Shown: positions 28,327 through 37,211 of the stretch, one piece after another
Position numbering within the stretch: position 1 is the stretch's first letter
Layout: the number at the start of each line of letters is the position of its first letter
Assembly: GCF_030812195.1 (NCBI RefSeq)
Contig: NZ_JAUSSF010000001.1
Span: 1,612,001-1,676,000 of the forward strand
Source: Chryseobacterium lathyri
GTDB taxonomy: Bacteria > Bacteroidota > Bacteroidia > Flavobacteriales > Weeksellaceae
Length of the DNA: 64,000 nt
Reading direction: 5' to 3'
Translations under genes and position numbers: made by a program
The notes under the pieces: model-generated
Told to the model about the DNA's origin: nothing
Database searches by the model: none
Seen by the model: the letters and a program-made list of their open reading frames with translations, nothing else

Positions 28327-29589
28327 TTATTGAATATCGACTACATACATTGTTCCTTTGTCTACTTTTCCGGTTTTAGGTAGAATTTTAGCTTTCGGAT
28401 TTCCGTTTCCGTCATCTAAAATTCCAAAATCATCATCATTGAAGACGGCCAGTTTATTATTTCCCAAATAAACGATTCCTTCAAATTTATCATGTTCATA
28501 TCCTAATTTCGCCACCAGATCTACAGCTAAAACCTTGGAAACCGGCTTTAATCCCGCATTCGTAATTTCATCCCAGGTAGACTGCTCTAAAGTTTTATTG
28601 TTGATCTTCATTCCGTCAACAGCTGTAATATCGGTTCCGTTCACATCTGAAGCTCCGGCTATATTAATCCTGTATACTTTTTTGGTTCCGCCCTGTGATC
28701 CGTAGTTCCCGTCTCTTTCGATCACCAGGAATTCTGTGCTGCTGATAGCTGTAATATCACATACCGAGTCTGAACCACCACCATTTTGCTTATACAGATA
28801 CTGTTTGGTCTGTCCTGTCGCAATGTCGAAAGTGACGATTCTTGTTAAAGTTGTATTGGTTGCCAGGGCTTTTGTAGGCACATACATCGTAGACTGTATC
28901 GTTCCTACCAGTGTCTTTCCGTCCGGAGTGATGCATAATCCTTCCATACCTCTGTTAGCTCTTCTTTTGGCCAGAACTGCAGGCAGTTTTCTTGGTCCGG
29001 TATTAACGCCTATCGGGCTTATTCTTTCCAGCTCTACCCCATCTGCATTATAGTGAACGATGTGCGGCCCGTATTCATCAGAGACCCAGAATGTTCCGTC
29101 GGCTGATGCTACGATACTTTCGCTGTCCAGTCCGTAATTATCTGTTCCTAAAACATTTCCTGAAGAATCATAAGCTGTTTCTCCTGTACTTCCCATTCCT
29201 GCAGGATTTGGTAAGCCTGTAATCGGCTGGCCGGAAGGGGTTTTCAGCTTAATATATTTAATAAGCTCAATATTTCCTTCTGCATTGATCTTAAAATGCA
29301 TAATGGTTGGGGTAAAATTCGGGGCCAGAAATTTTTTCCCGTTCAGATAGTCTGTATTGGGACCACGGTCTGTGATCACATAAAACTCTCCTTTTCTCGT
29401 AGGATGTGCTGCTGCACCTGAACCAAACCCTCCGTTAATGACATCTACACCATTCACCGTTGCTAATTTGGAAAAAGGAAATTCCTGGGGAAGTTTGGCA
29501 TAATTGATATCCTGATTATTTATCTTGTCATCATCTTTACATGATGCGAAAGCCGTAAATACTATGGCCGATAACAGCAGTTTTTTCAT
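28327..29589 (-). CDS. Esterase-like activity of phytase family lipoprotein
   Basis: A 420-residue protein with a lipoprotein signal (MKKLLLSAIVFTAFASC, Cys17). The body is a beta-propeller-like fold with repeated hydrophobic strands and the family pieces FYVITDRGPNTDY, NYGLDSESIVASADGTFWVSDEYGPHIVHY and NRGMEGLCITPDGKTLVGTIQS. These match the phytase-like esterase family (PF13449 type). It probably acts on phosphate esters or binds calcium at the cell surface; the enzyme activity is not established for the family. It is a single-gene unit. Confidence 0.87.
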   Translation of the reverse strand: MKKLLLSAIVFTAFASCKDDDKINNQDINYAKLPQEFPFSKLATVNGVDVINGGFGSGAAAHPTRKGEFYVITDRGPNTDYLNGKKFLAPNFTPTIMHFKINAEGNIELIKYIKLKTPSGQPITGLPNPAGMGSTGETAYDSSGNVLGTDNYGLDSESIVASADGTFWVSDEYGPHIVHYNADGVELERISPIGVNTGPRKLPAVLAKRRANRGMEGLCITPDGKTLVGTIQSTMYVPTKALATNTTLTRIVTFDIATGQTKQYLYKQNGGGSDSVCDITAISSTEFLVIERDGNYGSQGGTKKVYRINIAGASDVNGTDITAVDGMKINNKTLEQSTWDEITNAGLKPVSKVLAVDLVAKLGYEHDKFEGIVYLGNNKLAVFNDDDFGILDDGNGNPKAKILPKTGKVDKGTMYVVDIQ

Positions 29590-29701
29590 AATTACTTTTA
29601 TGCCGCGAAAGTATACATTGATTGTAAACTGATCTTGAATTTAATAATAATTGTATTTTAACAATAAGATCTTTAGATGTATACTTTATTAATCGTTTTT
29701 A

Positions 29702-29752
29702 ACCACCCCGTCAAAAATTCTCTGAATTTTTGCCACCCCTCCACTGAAGGGG
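29702..29752. repeat. Two hairpins in the clpP-phytase gap
   Basis: The 340-base gap between the clpP stop and the phytase-like start holds CAAAAATTC-TCT-GAATTTTTG (29712-29732), then CCCCT/AGGGG. Part of it (GAATTTTTG) recurs at about 29765. This looks like a degraded intergenic repeat element. No gene is visible in the gap. Confidence 0.45.
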
Positions 29753-29880
29753 AATGTGATCCGACGAATTTTTGTCAATATTAAAGATTTTCATAAGATG
29801 TAAATGATTTTCTTTTTCAAAGCTTTTAAACTTATAAATAACTAAAGTGTTTAAAAACTTTTGTCTCTTTTGCGGTAAAC

Positions 29881-29911
29881 AAAAAAACGCACCGATTCGG
29901 TGCGTTTTTCA
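29881..29911 (-). terminator. Terminator of clpP
   Basis: The 8-bp perfect stem ACGCACCG/CGGTGCGT has a 3-base loop and T-runs on both strands; on the minus strand it follows the clpP stop by about 25 bases. Confidence 0.88.
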
Positions 29912-29929
29912 ATTTCCTAAGAAAGGAAA

Positions 29930-30616
29930 TTATTTTTTCTCTGTAGATCTCTGTAAAACTTCGTCTACCATTCCATAACCTTTTGCTTCCTCAGAAGTCA
30001 TCCAGTAATCCCTGTCAGAAGATTTCTCTACCCATTCGTAAGTCTGCCCTGAATGGTGACCAATGATTTCGTAAAGCTCCTGCTTCAATTTCAACATTTC
30101 TCTCAAGTTGATCTCCATATCTGAAGCTACTCCTTGAGCACCTCCTGAAGGCTGGTGAATCATTACTCTTGAATGCTTAAGCGCGGAACGCTTTCCTTTT
30201 TCTCCTGCCACAAGTAAAACCGCTCCCATTGAAGCTGCCATTCCTGTACAGATTGTAGCTACATCCGGCTTGATGATCTGCATCGTGTCATAGATTCCTA
30301 AACCTGCATAAACGCTTCCTCCGGGAGAGTTGATGTAGATCTGAATGTCTTTCGAAGGATCTGCACTTTCCAGGAATAAAAGCTGTGCCGTTACGATGTT
30401 GGCAACCTGATCATCAATTCCGGTTCCTAAGAAGATAATTCTATCCATCATCAGACGCGAAAATACGTCCATCTGTGCAACGTTTAATCTTCTTTCTTCC
30501 ATGATATACGGCGTAAGGTTTGTTGGGCCGTACATTCCCATATACTGATCGGTAACCAGACCGCTGTTTCCTAAATGTTTTACAGAGAAATCTCTGAAGT
30601 CTTTTTTAATGTCCAT
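29930..30616 (-). CDS. clpP: ATP-dependent Clp protease proteolytic subunit
   Basis: A 228-residue serine protease that forms the tetradecameric chamber used by ClpX/ClpA/ClpC unfoldases. The catalytic Ser is in CTGMAASMGA, His in RVMIHQPSGG, and Asp in the SDRDYWM segment. It is slightly longer than E. coli ClpP because of an N-terminal extension, as usual in Bacteroidota. It stands about 120 bases from dnaG and no clpX follows here. Confidence 0.97.
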   Translation of the reverse strand: MDIKKDFRDFSVKHLGNSGLVTDQYMGMYGPTNLTPYIMEERRLNVAQMDVFSRLMMDRIIFLGTGIDDQVANIVTAQLLFLESADPSKDIQIYINSPGGSVYAGLGIYDTMQIIKPDVATICTGMAASMGAVLLVAGEKGKRSALKHSRVMIHQPSGGAQGVASDMEINLREMLKLKQELYEIIGHHSGQTYEWVEKSSDRDYWMTSEEAKGYGMVDEVLQRSTEKK

Positions 30617-30737
30617 ATTTCTATTATGTATTATTAAATATTTTTTTCAAAGTTTAAATTACAACTTTTATTCCTAAAATTTTATAGGACTTTTTGTCAC
30701 AGAACTCCTATCTGATCATAATATTATGTCTGTAAAT

Positions 30738-32720
30738 TTATCGTTTCCTATCAACGTAGATTCCTTTGATCGGTGAATATTCAATAATATTGCTCAATCT
30801 GATAGAAACCTGTTTCAGAAGGGTGATCTTTTTAATCAGTTCATAATATTTTGTTTCGTCGGTGCCCCTGTATTCATCCAGTTGTCGTGCCGTTTCTTTA
30901 ATCAGATAATCAATATACCTGTATTTATGGAGCAAAACGTCACCTTGCACCTGTTCTGCTATTTTGTCGCCGTAATTGGGAGGATAAATGTTTCTGGAAC
31001 CCCAGTTCTCCAATTCGTCAGGAGGCATCAGAGCATCCACTACTTTGGTGGTGATCTCTTCATCCATGAACGTCACGAAAAAGTTCCCGCTTCTCAGCTC
31101 ATCTTTCTGAATACCTTCCTTTACCTGATCAATGATAATTTCATTACCTTTTACTAAAAAGCTGTACTGCTCTTCTTCAAAATGCATCAGGATTTCTTCA
31201 ATAACCGTAATCTGGTATTCCTCATTTTTTTCATTGGTCCTGTTCAGAACGATATCACCGAACATCAGCATATGATCCACAAGCTTGCTTTCCATAAACA
31301 GAACATCGTACAGATAAGGATCTTCCTTTTCCTCATTCAAAGGTACAATCTCCAGTTTTGGCTGAACTTTTTCTTTCTGTTGCTGAACATGCTGATGCTG
31401 GTTCTGTGTGATCTGTTTCTGAACATCAAGCTCGTTGAAAAGACTCTGCTCCGAAAGTCCGAATTTATTGGAAACCTCTTTAAGATAAACTTCTCTTTTT
31501 AAAGCATTCTGAACAAAACCTACAGATTTTACAATATCTCTGATGGCTTCAGCTTTTTTAATCGGGTCATTTCCGACTTCTCTTAAAAGGATTTCAGCTT
31601 TAAAATCAATAAAATCCTTCGCTTCATTTTCGATGAATTTTTCAACGTATTCCTGCGGATGTTTTCTGGAAAAGGAATCCGGGTCATCACCATCCGGAAA
31701 CAGCAGGACACGGATGTTCATGCCTTCGGTAAGAAGCATATCGATACTTCTGAAGCTGGCTTTAATACCGGCATTGTCGCCGTCAAAAAGAATGGTTACA
31801 TTTTCTGTAAGTCTTTTGATAAGCTTAATTTGCTCTGTTGTCAGAGATGTTCCGGAACTCGCCACTACATTCTCGATTCCGGCCATATGAAGGGCGATCA
31901 CGTCCATATAACCTTCTACAAGGAGGCAGACATTTTTCCGTGAAATAGCCTGTTTACTCTGGTTTAATCCATAAAGTACATTGGACTTATGGTAAATTTC
32001 CGTTTCCGGAGAATTCAGATATTTAGCTGTCTTGACATTATTCTTAAGAATTCTGGCTCCGAAACCCAAAACTCTTCCCGAAAAACTGTGAATCGGAAAA
32101 ATAACCCTTTCCCGGAAACGGTCGATCCCGGAAGGTGTATTTTCAGGGAATATGGATAGTCCTGATTTTTCAAGGATTTCCTTTGTATAGCCTTTTTCTT
32201 CAGCATAAACTGTAAAGGCATTTTTCTTTTCCGGTGAATATCCCAGTTGGAATTTTTTAATGATATCATCCTTAAGCTCACGCTCTCTGAAGTAAGCCAG
32301 ACCAATGCTTTTTCCTTCCTCCGAATCCCAAAGAATATCCTGATAATAAGTATTGGCAACTTCATGAATTTTATACAGCTGATCTTTTTCTGTCTGTGCG
32401 TGTTTTGCTTCTTCAGAAAATTCCCGCTGATCTTCTTCAATCTCGATCCCATATTTCTTAGCGGCATGACGAAGGGCCTCAGGATAAGTGAAATTTTCGA
32501 TCTCCATCAGGAAAGAGATGGCTGTTCCTCCTTTTCCTGTTGAGAAATCTTTCCAGATCTGCTTACTTGGCGAAACAACGAAACTTGGAGATTTTTCCTC
32601 ATGAAAAGGACTGAGTCCTTTGAAATTAGACCCTGCTCTTTTCAGCTGAACGTATTCTCCCACTATTTCTTCTACCCGTATCGTTGAGAAAATTTTATCT
32701 ATGGTCTGTTTGGAAATCAT
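30738..32720 (-). CDS. dnaG: DNA primase
   Basis: A 660-residue primase that lays RNA primers at the replication fork with the replicative helicase. The N-terminal zinc-finger domain keeps its fold sequence but has lost its cysteines: GLSPFHEEKSPSF has Ser37 where Cys is usual (His40 is kept), and WKDFSTGKGG has Asp58 and Thr61 in place of the CxxC. The TOPRIM core is intact (LLVEGYMDVIALH, ILFDGDNAG). The C-terminal half is the helicase-binding part. Loss of the zinc ligands seems to be general in Flavobacteriia but is still mechanistically odd. Confidence 0.96.
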   Translation of the reverse strand: MISKQTIDKIFSTIRVEEIVGEYVQLKRAGSNFKGLSPFHEEKSPSFVVSPSKQIWKDFSTGKGGTAISFLMEIENFTYPEALRHAAKKYGIEIEEDQREFSEEAKHAQTEKDQLYKIHEVANTYYQDILWDSEEGKSIGLAYFRERELKDDIIKKFQLGYSPEKKNAFTVYAEEKGYTKEILEKSGLSIFPENTPSGIDRFRERVIFPIHSFSGRVLGFGARILKNNVKTAKYLNSPETEIYHKSNVLYGLNQSKQAISRKNVCLLVEGYMDVIALHMAGIENVVASSGTSLTTEQIKLIKRLTENVTILFDGDNAGIKASFRSIDMLLTEGMNIRVLLFPDGDDPDSFSRKHPQEYVEKFIENEAKDFIDFKAEILLREVGNDPIKKAEAIRDIVKSVGFVQNALKREVYLKEVSNKFGLSEQSLFNELDVQKQITQNQHQHVQQQKEKVQPKLEIVPLNEEKEDPYLYDVLFMESKLVDHMLMFGDIVLNRTNEKNEEYQITVIEEILMHFEEEQYSFLVKGNEIIIDQVKEGIQKDELRSGNFFVTFMDEEITTKVVDALMPPDELENWGSRNIYPPNYGDKIAEQVQGDVLLHKYRYIDYLIKETARQLDEYRGTDETKYYELIKKITLLKQVSIRLSNIIEYSPIKGIYVDRKR

Positions 32721-32839
32721 GATGTAAAATTAAGAAATTAGTTTTTCAATCTTAAATTTAAATTTTCAAAAAAGCCATAATTTTCTGTCAAAACCTTATT
32801 TTTGATGTTTTATATTTAGATGAAATCTTGATACTTTCA

Positions 32840-33418
32840 ATGACCAGCGATTACAAAACATTTAATATCTATAAACCTTCTGAAAACTTTGTCTGGACAA
32901 GATCGAGGATCATTTGGGGATTAGTGATCATTCCATTGATATGTATTTTTTTTGTATTGCACATTTTAAAAATCCCTGAAAAACAGATTCCTGGTTGGCT
33001 AAGGCAGGGTATTTTTGCTCCGATGCTAACTGGTTTTTTAGGATATTTAATAAGTATATGGCTACCGGAAGAACTAAAAGGTAAAATCAAAGGAAAACTT
33101 ATCTTTGAAAAAGAAAAAATAACCATTGATCAGGAAATATTCCTTATCAAAGATTTAAAGTATGTTGAAATCGTCCAAAATGATCATAAAGGCCGCTATA
33201 TTTTCAGCAATGCTTTTGACGGAATGTTTTCGCAAGGCTGTAATAATACACTTAAAATAAGACTTTTAAATAATCTGGAAAAAAAATGTTTCTTTCAGAT
33301 TAATCATCCGCGGGAACTTTTGCAAATATCAAATCAGCTAAATATTTATATAGAAAACGGCTTACTCACCAAAGAAGCAAGAAACAGCACATTAAACTAT
33401 AATGGGAATGGATTTTAA
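32840..33418 (+). CDS. Hypothetical two-pass membrane protein
   Basis: A 192-residue protein from the ATG at 32840; a TTG four codons earlier is less likely. Two hydrophobic segments (about 25-42 and 62-78) are followed by a soluble domain rich in beta strands (GKLIFEKEKITIDQEIFLIKDLKYVEI), which resembles PH-like domains of membrane proteins. No family is recognised. Its 3' end overlaps the tsaE start by 17 bases, so the two are cotranscribed. Confidence 0.68.
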   Translation: MTSDYKTFNIYKPSENFVWTRSRIIWGLVIIPLICIFFVLHILKIPEKQIPGWLRQGIFAPMLTGFLGYLISIWLPEELKGKIKGKLIFEKEKITIDQEIFLIKDLKYVEIVQNDHKGRYIFSNAFDGMFSQGCNNTLKIRLLNNLEKKCFFQINHPRELLQISNQLNIYIENGLLTKEARNSTLNYNGNGF

Positions 33419-33815
33419 AATCAATACAATAGAAGACTGGCAGGAAGTTGTCGATAAGATTATTCCTGATTTAAAGCATAATATCCTTCTTTTAAAAGGA
33501 AACCTTGGCGCAGGTAAAACAACATTCACACAGTTTCTTCTTAAAAAACTGGGAAGCAATGATGAAGTCAACTCTCCTACTTATTCTATTGTCAACGAAT
33601 ACAATACACCGGAAGGAAAGATTTATCATTTTGATCTTTACCGTTTAAAAAACATTGAAGAAGTGTACGACATTGGTATTGAGGAATACCTGGATAATGC
33701 TTTTCTATGCATCATAGAATGGCCTGAAGTATATGAAGAAGAGCTCTACGGGCTTAACTACCACACAATGAGCATCGTGAATACCGGAGATCAAAGAGAA
33801 GTTTCATTCGAGTAA
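33402..33815 (+). CDS. tsaE: tRNA threonylcarbamoyladenosine biosynthesis ATPase TsaE
   Basis: A 137-residue P-loop ATPase needed with TsaB and TsaD for the t6A37 modification of ANN-decoding tRNAs. Walker A is GNLGAGKTTF near 31-40, followed by NSPTYSIVNEY and HFDLYRL, both typical of the family, and IIEWPE. The start overlaps the preceding gene; an ATG two codons later (33408) is equally possible. Confidence 0.95.
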   Translation: MGMDFKINTIEDWQEVVDKIIPDLKHNILLLKGNLGAGKTTFTQFLLKKLGSNDEVNSPTYSIVNEYNTPEGKIYHFDLYRLKNIEEVYDIGIEEYLDNAFLCIIEWPEVYEEELYGLNYHTMSIVNTGDQREVSFE

Positions 33816-33883
33816 ATATTATGTATCTTTGCTTATTAATTCATAGTAAAATAACAACCTGTAAGACCTAATTTAATTTAAGA

Positions 33884-35077
33884 ATGAGTACTACAAATAT
33901 TTTTACTCCTTTCACTGAAGAAGAATTGATGCCGAAGGAAGAAAAGTTGGAGGTTATTAAGAAAGGAAAGCAGTTCAGCATTGGAATTCCTAAGGAAACC
34001 TGTCTCAACGAAAGGAGAACATGCATTACTCCGGATGCGGTACAGGTATTGGTAGAACATGGCCATGAGCTTATTATAGAAGCAGGTGCCGGGGAAGGTT
34101 CTTTTTTTACAGATCTTCAGTATTCAGAGTCCGGGGCAAAAATCACCAATGACCCTAAAGAAGCTTTCGGACAGGATCTTATCTTAAAGGTCAATCCTCC
34201 TACAGAAGAAGAAATAAACTATATGAAGCCTAATACTTATCTGGTTTCAGCACTTCAGATCAATCTTAGAGACAAAGATTATTTCTTAAAACTTGCGGAG
34301 AGAAAAATCAATGCCATTGCTTTTGAATTTATCGTAGATGAGTATAAACAGCTGGCTTTGGTAAGACTGATCGGTGAAATTGCAGGTACAGTTTCTATTT
34401 TGTACGCGTCAGAACTTCTTGCTTTGTCAAACGGTTTAATGCTGGGGGGCATCACAGGGGTAAGACCTGCAGAAGTTGTTATATTAGGAGCCGGCATCGT
34501 AGGCGAATTTGCTACAAAAGCAGCTATAGGGCTTGGAGCCAGTGTAAGGGTTTTTGACAATTCGCTTTCAAAGTTGAGAAGACTTCATACTTTAGTAGAC
34601 AGCCGTGTTCCGACTTCCATTATTGATCCGAAAGAATTAAGCAAAGCTTTAAGGCGTGCAGACGTTGTCATCGGTGCCCTTCCAAGATTGAATATGACCC
34701 CCATCGTTACCGAAGAAATGGTAGCGAAAATGAAAAAAGGCAGCGTTATCATTGATATTACGATAGACAACGGCAAAGTGATCGAAACTTCCGAGCTTAC
34801 GACCATGGATGATCCTTATGTTATCAAACACGGCGTAATCCACTGTGGGCTCCCTAACCTTACGTCCAGAATGCCAAGGACGACTACAAAAGCGATCTCC
34901 AATTTCTTTCTCTCGTATATTCTGAATTATGATGAAGAAGGTGGTTTCGAAAATATGCTGATCCGCAAAAATGAAATGAAGCAGAGTTTGTACATGTATA
35001 AAGGAAGACATACCAAAAAAGTAATCTGCGACCGTTTCGGGCTTACATACCACGATATCAATCTTTTAATTTTCTAA
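33884..35077 (+). CDS. ald: Alanine dehydrogenase
   Basis: A 397-residue enzyme of the AlaDH/PNT family that interconverts alanine and pyruvate with NAD. After an about 30-residue N-terminal extension come IGIPKETCLNERRTCITPDAV (pyruvate binding), the dinucleotide fold VVILGAGIVGEFATKAAIGLGA, and ADVVIGALPRLNMTPIVTEEMV. The extension is typical in Bacteroidota. A TATCTTTG box at about 33824-33831 is a candidate -7 element. The stop overlaps the next ATG by one base. Confidence 0.9.
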   Translation: MSTTNIFTPFTEEELMPKEEKLEVIKKGKQFSIGIPKETCLNERRTCITPDAVQVLVEHGHELIIEAGAGEGSFFTDLQYSESGAKITNDPKEAFGQDLILKVNPPTEEEINYMKPNTYLVSALQINLRDKDYFLKLAERKINAIAFEFIVDEYKQLALVRLIGEIAGTVSILYASELLALSNGLMLGGITGVRPAEVVILGAGIVGEFATKAAIGLGASVRVFDNSLSKLRRLHTLVDSRVPTSIIDPKELSKALRRADVVIGALPRLNMTPIVTEEMVAKMKKGSVIIDITIDNGKVIETSELTTMDDPYVIKHGVIHCGLPNLTSRMPRTTTKAISNFFLSYILNYDEEGGFENMLIRKNEMKQSLYMYKGRHTKKVICDRFGLTYHDINLLIF

Positions 35078-35448
35078 TGAAAAAAGCTAAATTCTTTTTA
35101 ATAGGCCTGATTCCAGGGCTGATTCTTGTATTTTTTATTCTAAATAAAAAAGGGGCAAGCTGCAGCGGATATCTTCCCAACAGCCGTGTAATTGCAGAAA
35201 CCCTGTCTAAAGAATTCAAGTATTCCGAAGACGTTAAAAACGGAATGAGTATTTATAAAATTGATGAAAAATTTATAAAAGACAGCATCATTACCAAAGG
35301 AAAAGTAGATTTCGACAAAAGCCACGCACAGAAAAAGCCTTGTCCTGACTATGTTTTAACCTATCCTGAGAAGAATCCTTCTTATGAGATTACTTTTGAA
35401 AAGTGTGAGGAAACGGTAACATTGAATTCTTTGAAAAAATTGAAGTAA
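35077..35448 (+). CDS. Hypothetical protein with N-terminal membrane anchor
   Basis: 123 residues with a hydrophobic segment at 5-22, then a periplasmic domain of about 95 residues with four cysteines (ASCSGY, KPCPDY, FEKCEE). Paired cysteines suggest disulfides. No family is recognised. It is translationally coupled to ald (TAATG), but a metabolic link is not evident. Confidence 0.68.
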   Translation: MKKAKFFLIGLIPGLILVFFILNKKGASCSGYLPNSRVIAETLSKEFKYSEDVKNGMSIYKIDEKFIKDSIITKGKVDFDKSHAQKKPCPDYVLTYPEKNPSYEITFEKCEETVTLNSLKKLK

Positions 35449-35510
35449 AAAATTTATTTAAACATTAAGAATTTAAATGTCCTTTTTGTTAAATTAAACT
35501 GAATATTTTT

Positions 35511-36284
35511 ATGGAAGGCAATTACTACATGATCCACGATTATCTGATATTTATTGGAGTTTTTGCTATTTTCTTTCTGCTTACGGTCAGTATTTATCTG
35601 TTCAGCCAAAACAGCAGAATTAAACAGAAAAATATCCGCCTTTCTGAAACCAATAAAATCATTGAACAGAAACTGAATGAAGTTCAGCTGGAGCATATCG
35701 GTACAAAACTGAATCCCCATCTGTTTAAAAATATTCTTAATTCCGTGCAGTCGCATGCCTACCAAACCTATATGTCTCTGGATAAACTTGCCAATGTTCT
35801 GGATTATATTCTGTACAAAAGCAGTAATAAATTTGTCAGCCCCAAGGAGGAGTTAAATTTTGCGCTGAGCCTTATTGAGATCAATAAAATAAAGATCAAT
35901 CCTCTTTTTGATTTCAGGATCAAATCAAAGATCAACAAATCTGATGCGGTATATGAAGAAAAAGTCTTTGCCCCACTGATTTCAGTTGATCTTATCGAAA
36001 ATGCCTTTAAACATACTGACTTTCTAGCCCAGGATTCCTTTATCTCGATCTATCTGGAGCTTGAAAACAGAATTTTTACCATGAGAGTAAGCAACAAAGC
36101 CTCACTAAAGAATATTCTTGAAAAAGAAAACAGTGGTTTTGGAAGCCAATCTCTGGATCAGAGGCTTAAAATGATCTACAGCAATAACTATCAGCTGGAA
36201 AAAAGTTCAAAAAACGGTATATTCACAGCAGAATTACAAATTAATTTAGGAGAATTCTATGATAAAATGCGTTATTCTCGATGA
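35511..36284 (+). CDS. LytS-type sensor histidine kinase, minimal form
   Basis: A 257-residue kinase with one N-terminal membrane segment (about 10-30), a short coiled-coil linker and no visible sensor domain. The His-kinase motif is TKLNPHLFKNILNSVQSH (phospho-acceptor His near 66). The ATP-binding N box is LIENAFKHTDF, followed by the glycine box GFGSQSLDQRL. It overlaps the response regulator gene by 26 bases. The signal is unknown; membrane state or a partner protein could supply it. Confidence 0.92.
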   Translation: MEGNYYMIHDYLIFIGVFAIFFLLTVSIYLFSQNSRIKQKNIRLSETNKIIEQKLNEVQLEHIGTKLNPHLFKNILNSVQSHAYQTYMSLDKLANVLDYILYKSSNKFVSPKEELNFALSLIEINKIKINPLFDFRIKSKINKSDAVYEEKVFAPLISVDLIENAFKHTDFLAQDSFISIYLELENRIFTMRVSNKASLKNILEKENSGFGSQSLDQRLKMIYSNNYQLEKSSKNGIFTAELQINLGEFYDKMRYSR

Positions 36285-36969
36285 TGAATTGCTGGCGATT
36301 AGCTATTTAAAGCTTCTATGTGAACAGATTGAAAACGTAGAAGTGGTAAAAGCATTTAATGATCCTAAAGTTTTCCTGAATGAAATAAACGAAATCGACT
36401 GCAATCTCTGCATCCTTGATATTGAAATGCCCGGAATGACAGGACTTCAGGTAGCAGAGCTCATTTCCGGTTCCAAAAAGATCATTTTCACAACCGCCTA
36501 TAAAGAATATGCAGCAGAAGCTTTTGACCTGAATGTGGTAGATTACGTCAGAAAACCCATCAAAAAAGAAAGGCTGATCCAGGCCTTCGAAAAAGCAAAA
36601 GATCTGGTAGCTATTCCTCATAAAAAACACATCATCGAATGGAACACCAATATCGGCCGGACTATGATTTTTACCGAGCAGATCGCTTATATTAAAACAT
36701 CGGAGATAGACAGCCGCGACAAAGACATTATCCTGAATGACGGAACTACGATTGTTCTTAAAAACCTTAATTTTAAAAACCTTCTGGAGATGCTTCCCTC
36801 AAAAGATTTCGCACAGGTTAATAAAAAGGAAATTATCGCTCTGTCTTCCATAAAAGTATTCTCTACCAGCGAAATTATTACCACGATCCAGCCTGATGGA
36901 GACCATTTCCTTAAGCTTCAGATTGGAGAAGCTTATAAACAGGCATTAATGGAACTCTTCGGAAAATAG
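36259..36969 (+). CDS. LytTR-family response regulator
   Basis: A 236-residue regulator with receiver domain 1-120 (acidic pocket DD near 8-9, phosphorylation Asp in CILDIEMPG, Thr in FTTAYKEY, Lys in VRKPIKKE). The LytTR DNA-binding domain follows at about 140-236 (IAYIKTSEIDSRDKDIIL, FAQVNKKEIIALSSI). It is paired with the overlapping LytS-type kinase. Its target promoters are not identifiable here; the antiporter gene downstream is a candidate only by position. Confidence 0.94.
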   Translation: MIKCVILDDELLAISYLKLLCEQIENVEVVKAFNDPKVFLNEINEIDCNLCILDIEMPGMTGLQVAELISGSKKIIFTTAYKEYAAEAFDLNVVDYVRKPIKKERLIQAFEKAKDLVAIPHKKHIIEWNTNIGRTMIFTEQIAYIKTSEIDSRDKDIILNDGTTIVLKNLNFKNLLEMLPSKDFAQVNKKEIIALSSIKVFSTSEIITTIQPDGDHFLKLQIGEAYKQALMELFGK

Positions 36970-37211
36970 ATCTTTCAGGCCTTAAGGTTTCAAGCCAAAA
37001 AAACAGAAGCTTCATTACATTCTTTTCTTTTCCATTAGTGATACAGCTATTTTTGTTTCTGATTAAATATGCACCCGGAAAAATTAGATCCGGACACGGC
37101 TGTTCTTCCACAGATTTTATTACATTTTTTAGAACATTGATTACATTTTAAAAAGAACCGTTTTTAACATCAATATATTCTCATCAACTTTGCATTAAAA
37201 TATTAGGAATC

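Noticed and set aside
32869..33126. Overlapping antisense reading frames inside good genes
   Set aside because: These mirror the coding frame of the real gene on the other strand and show no recognisable motif or start context.
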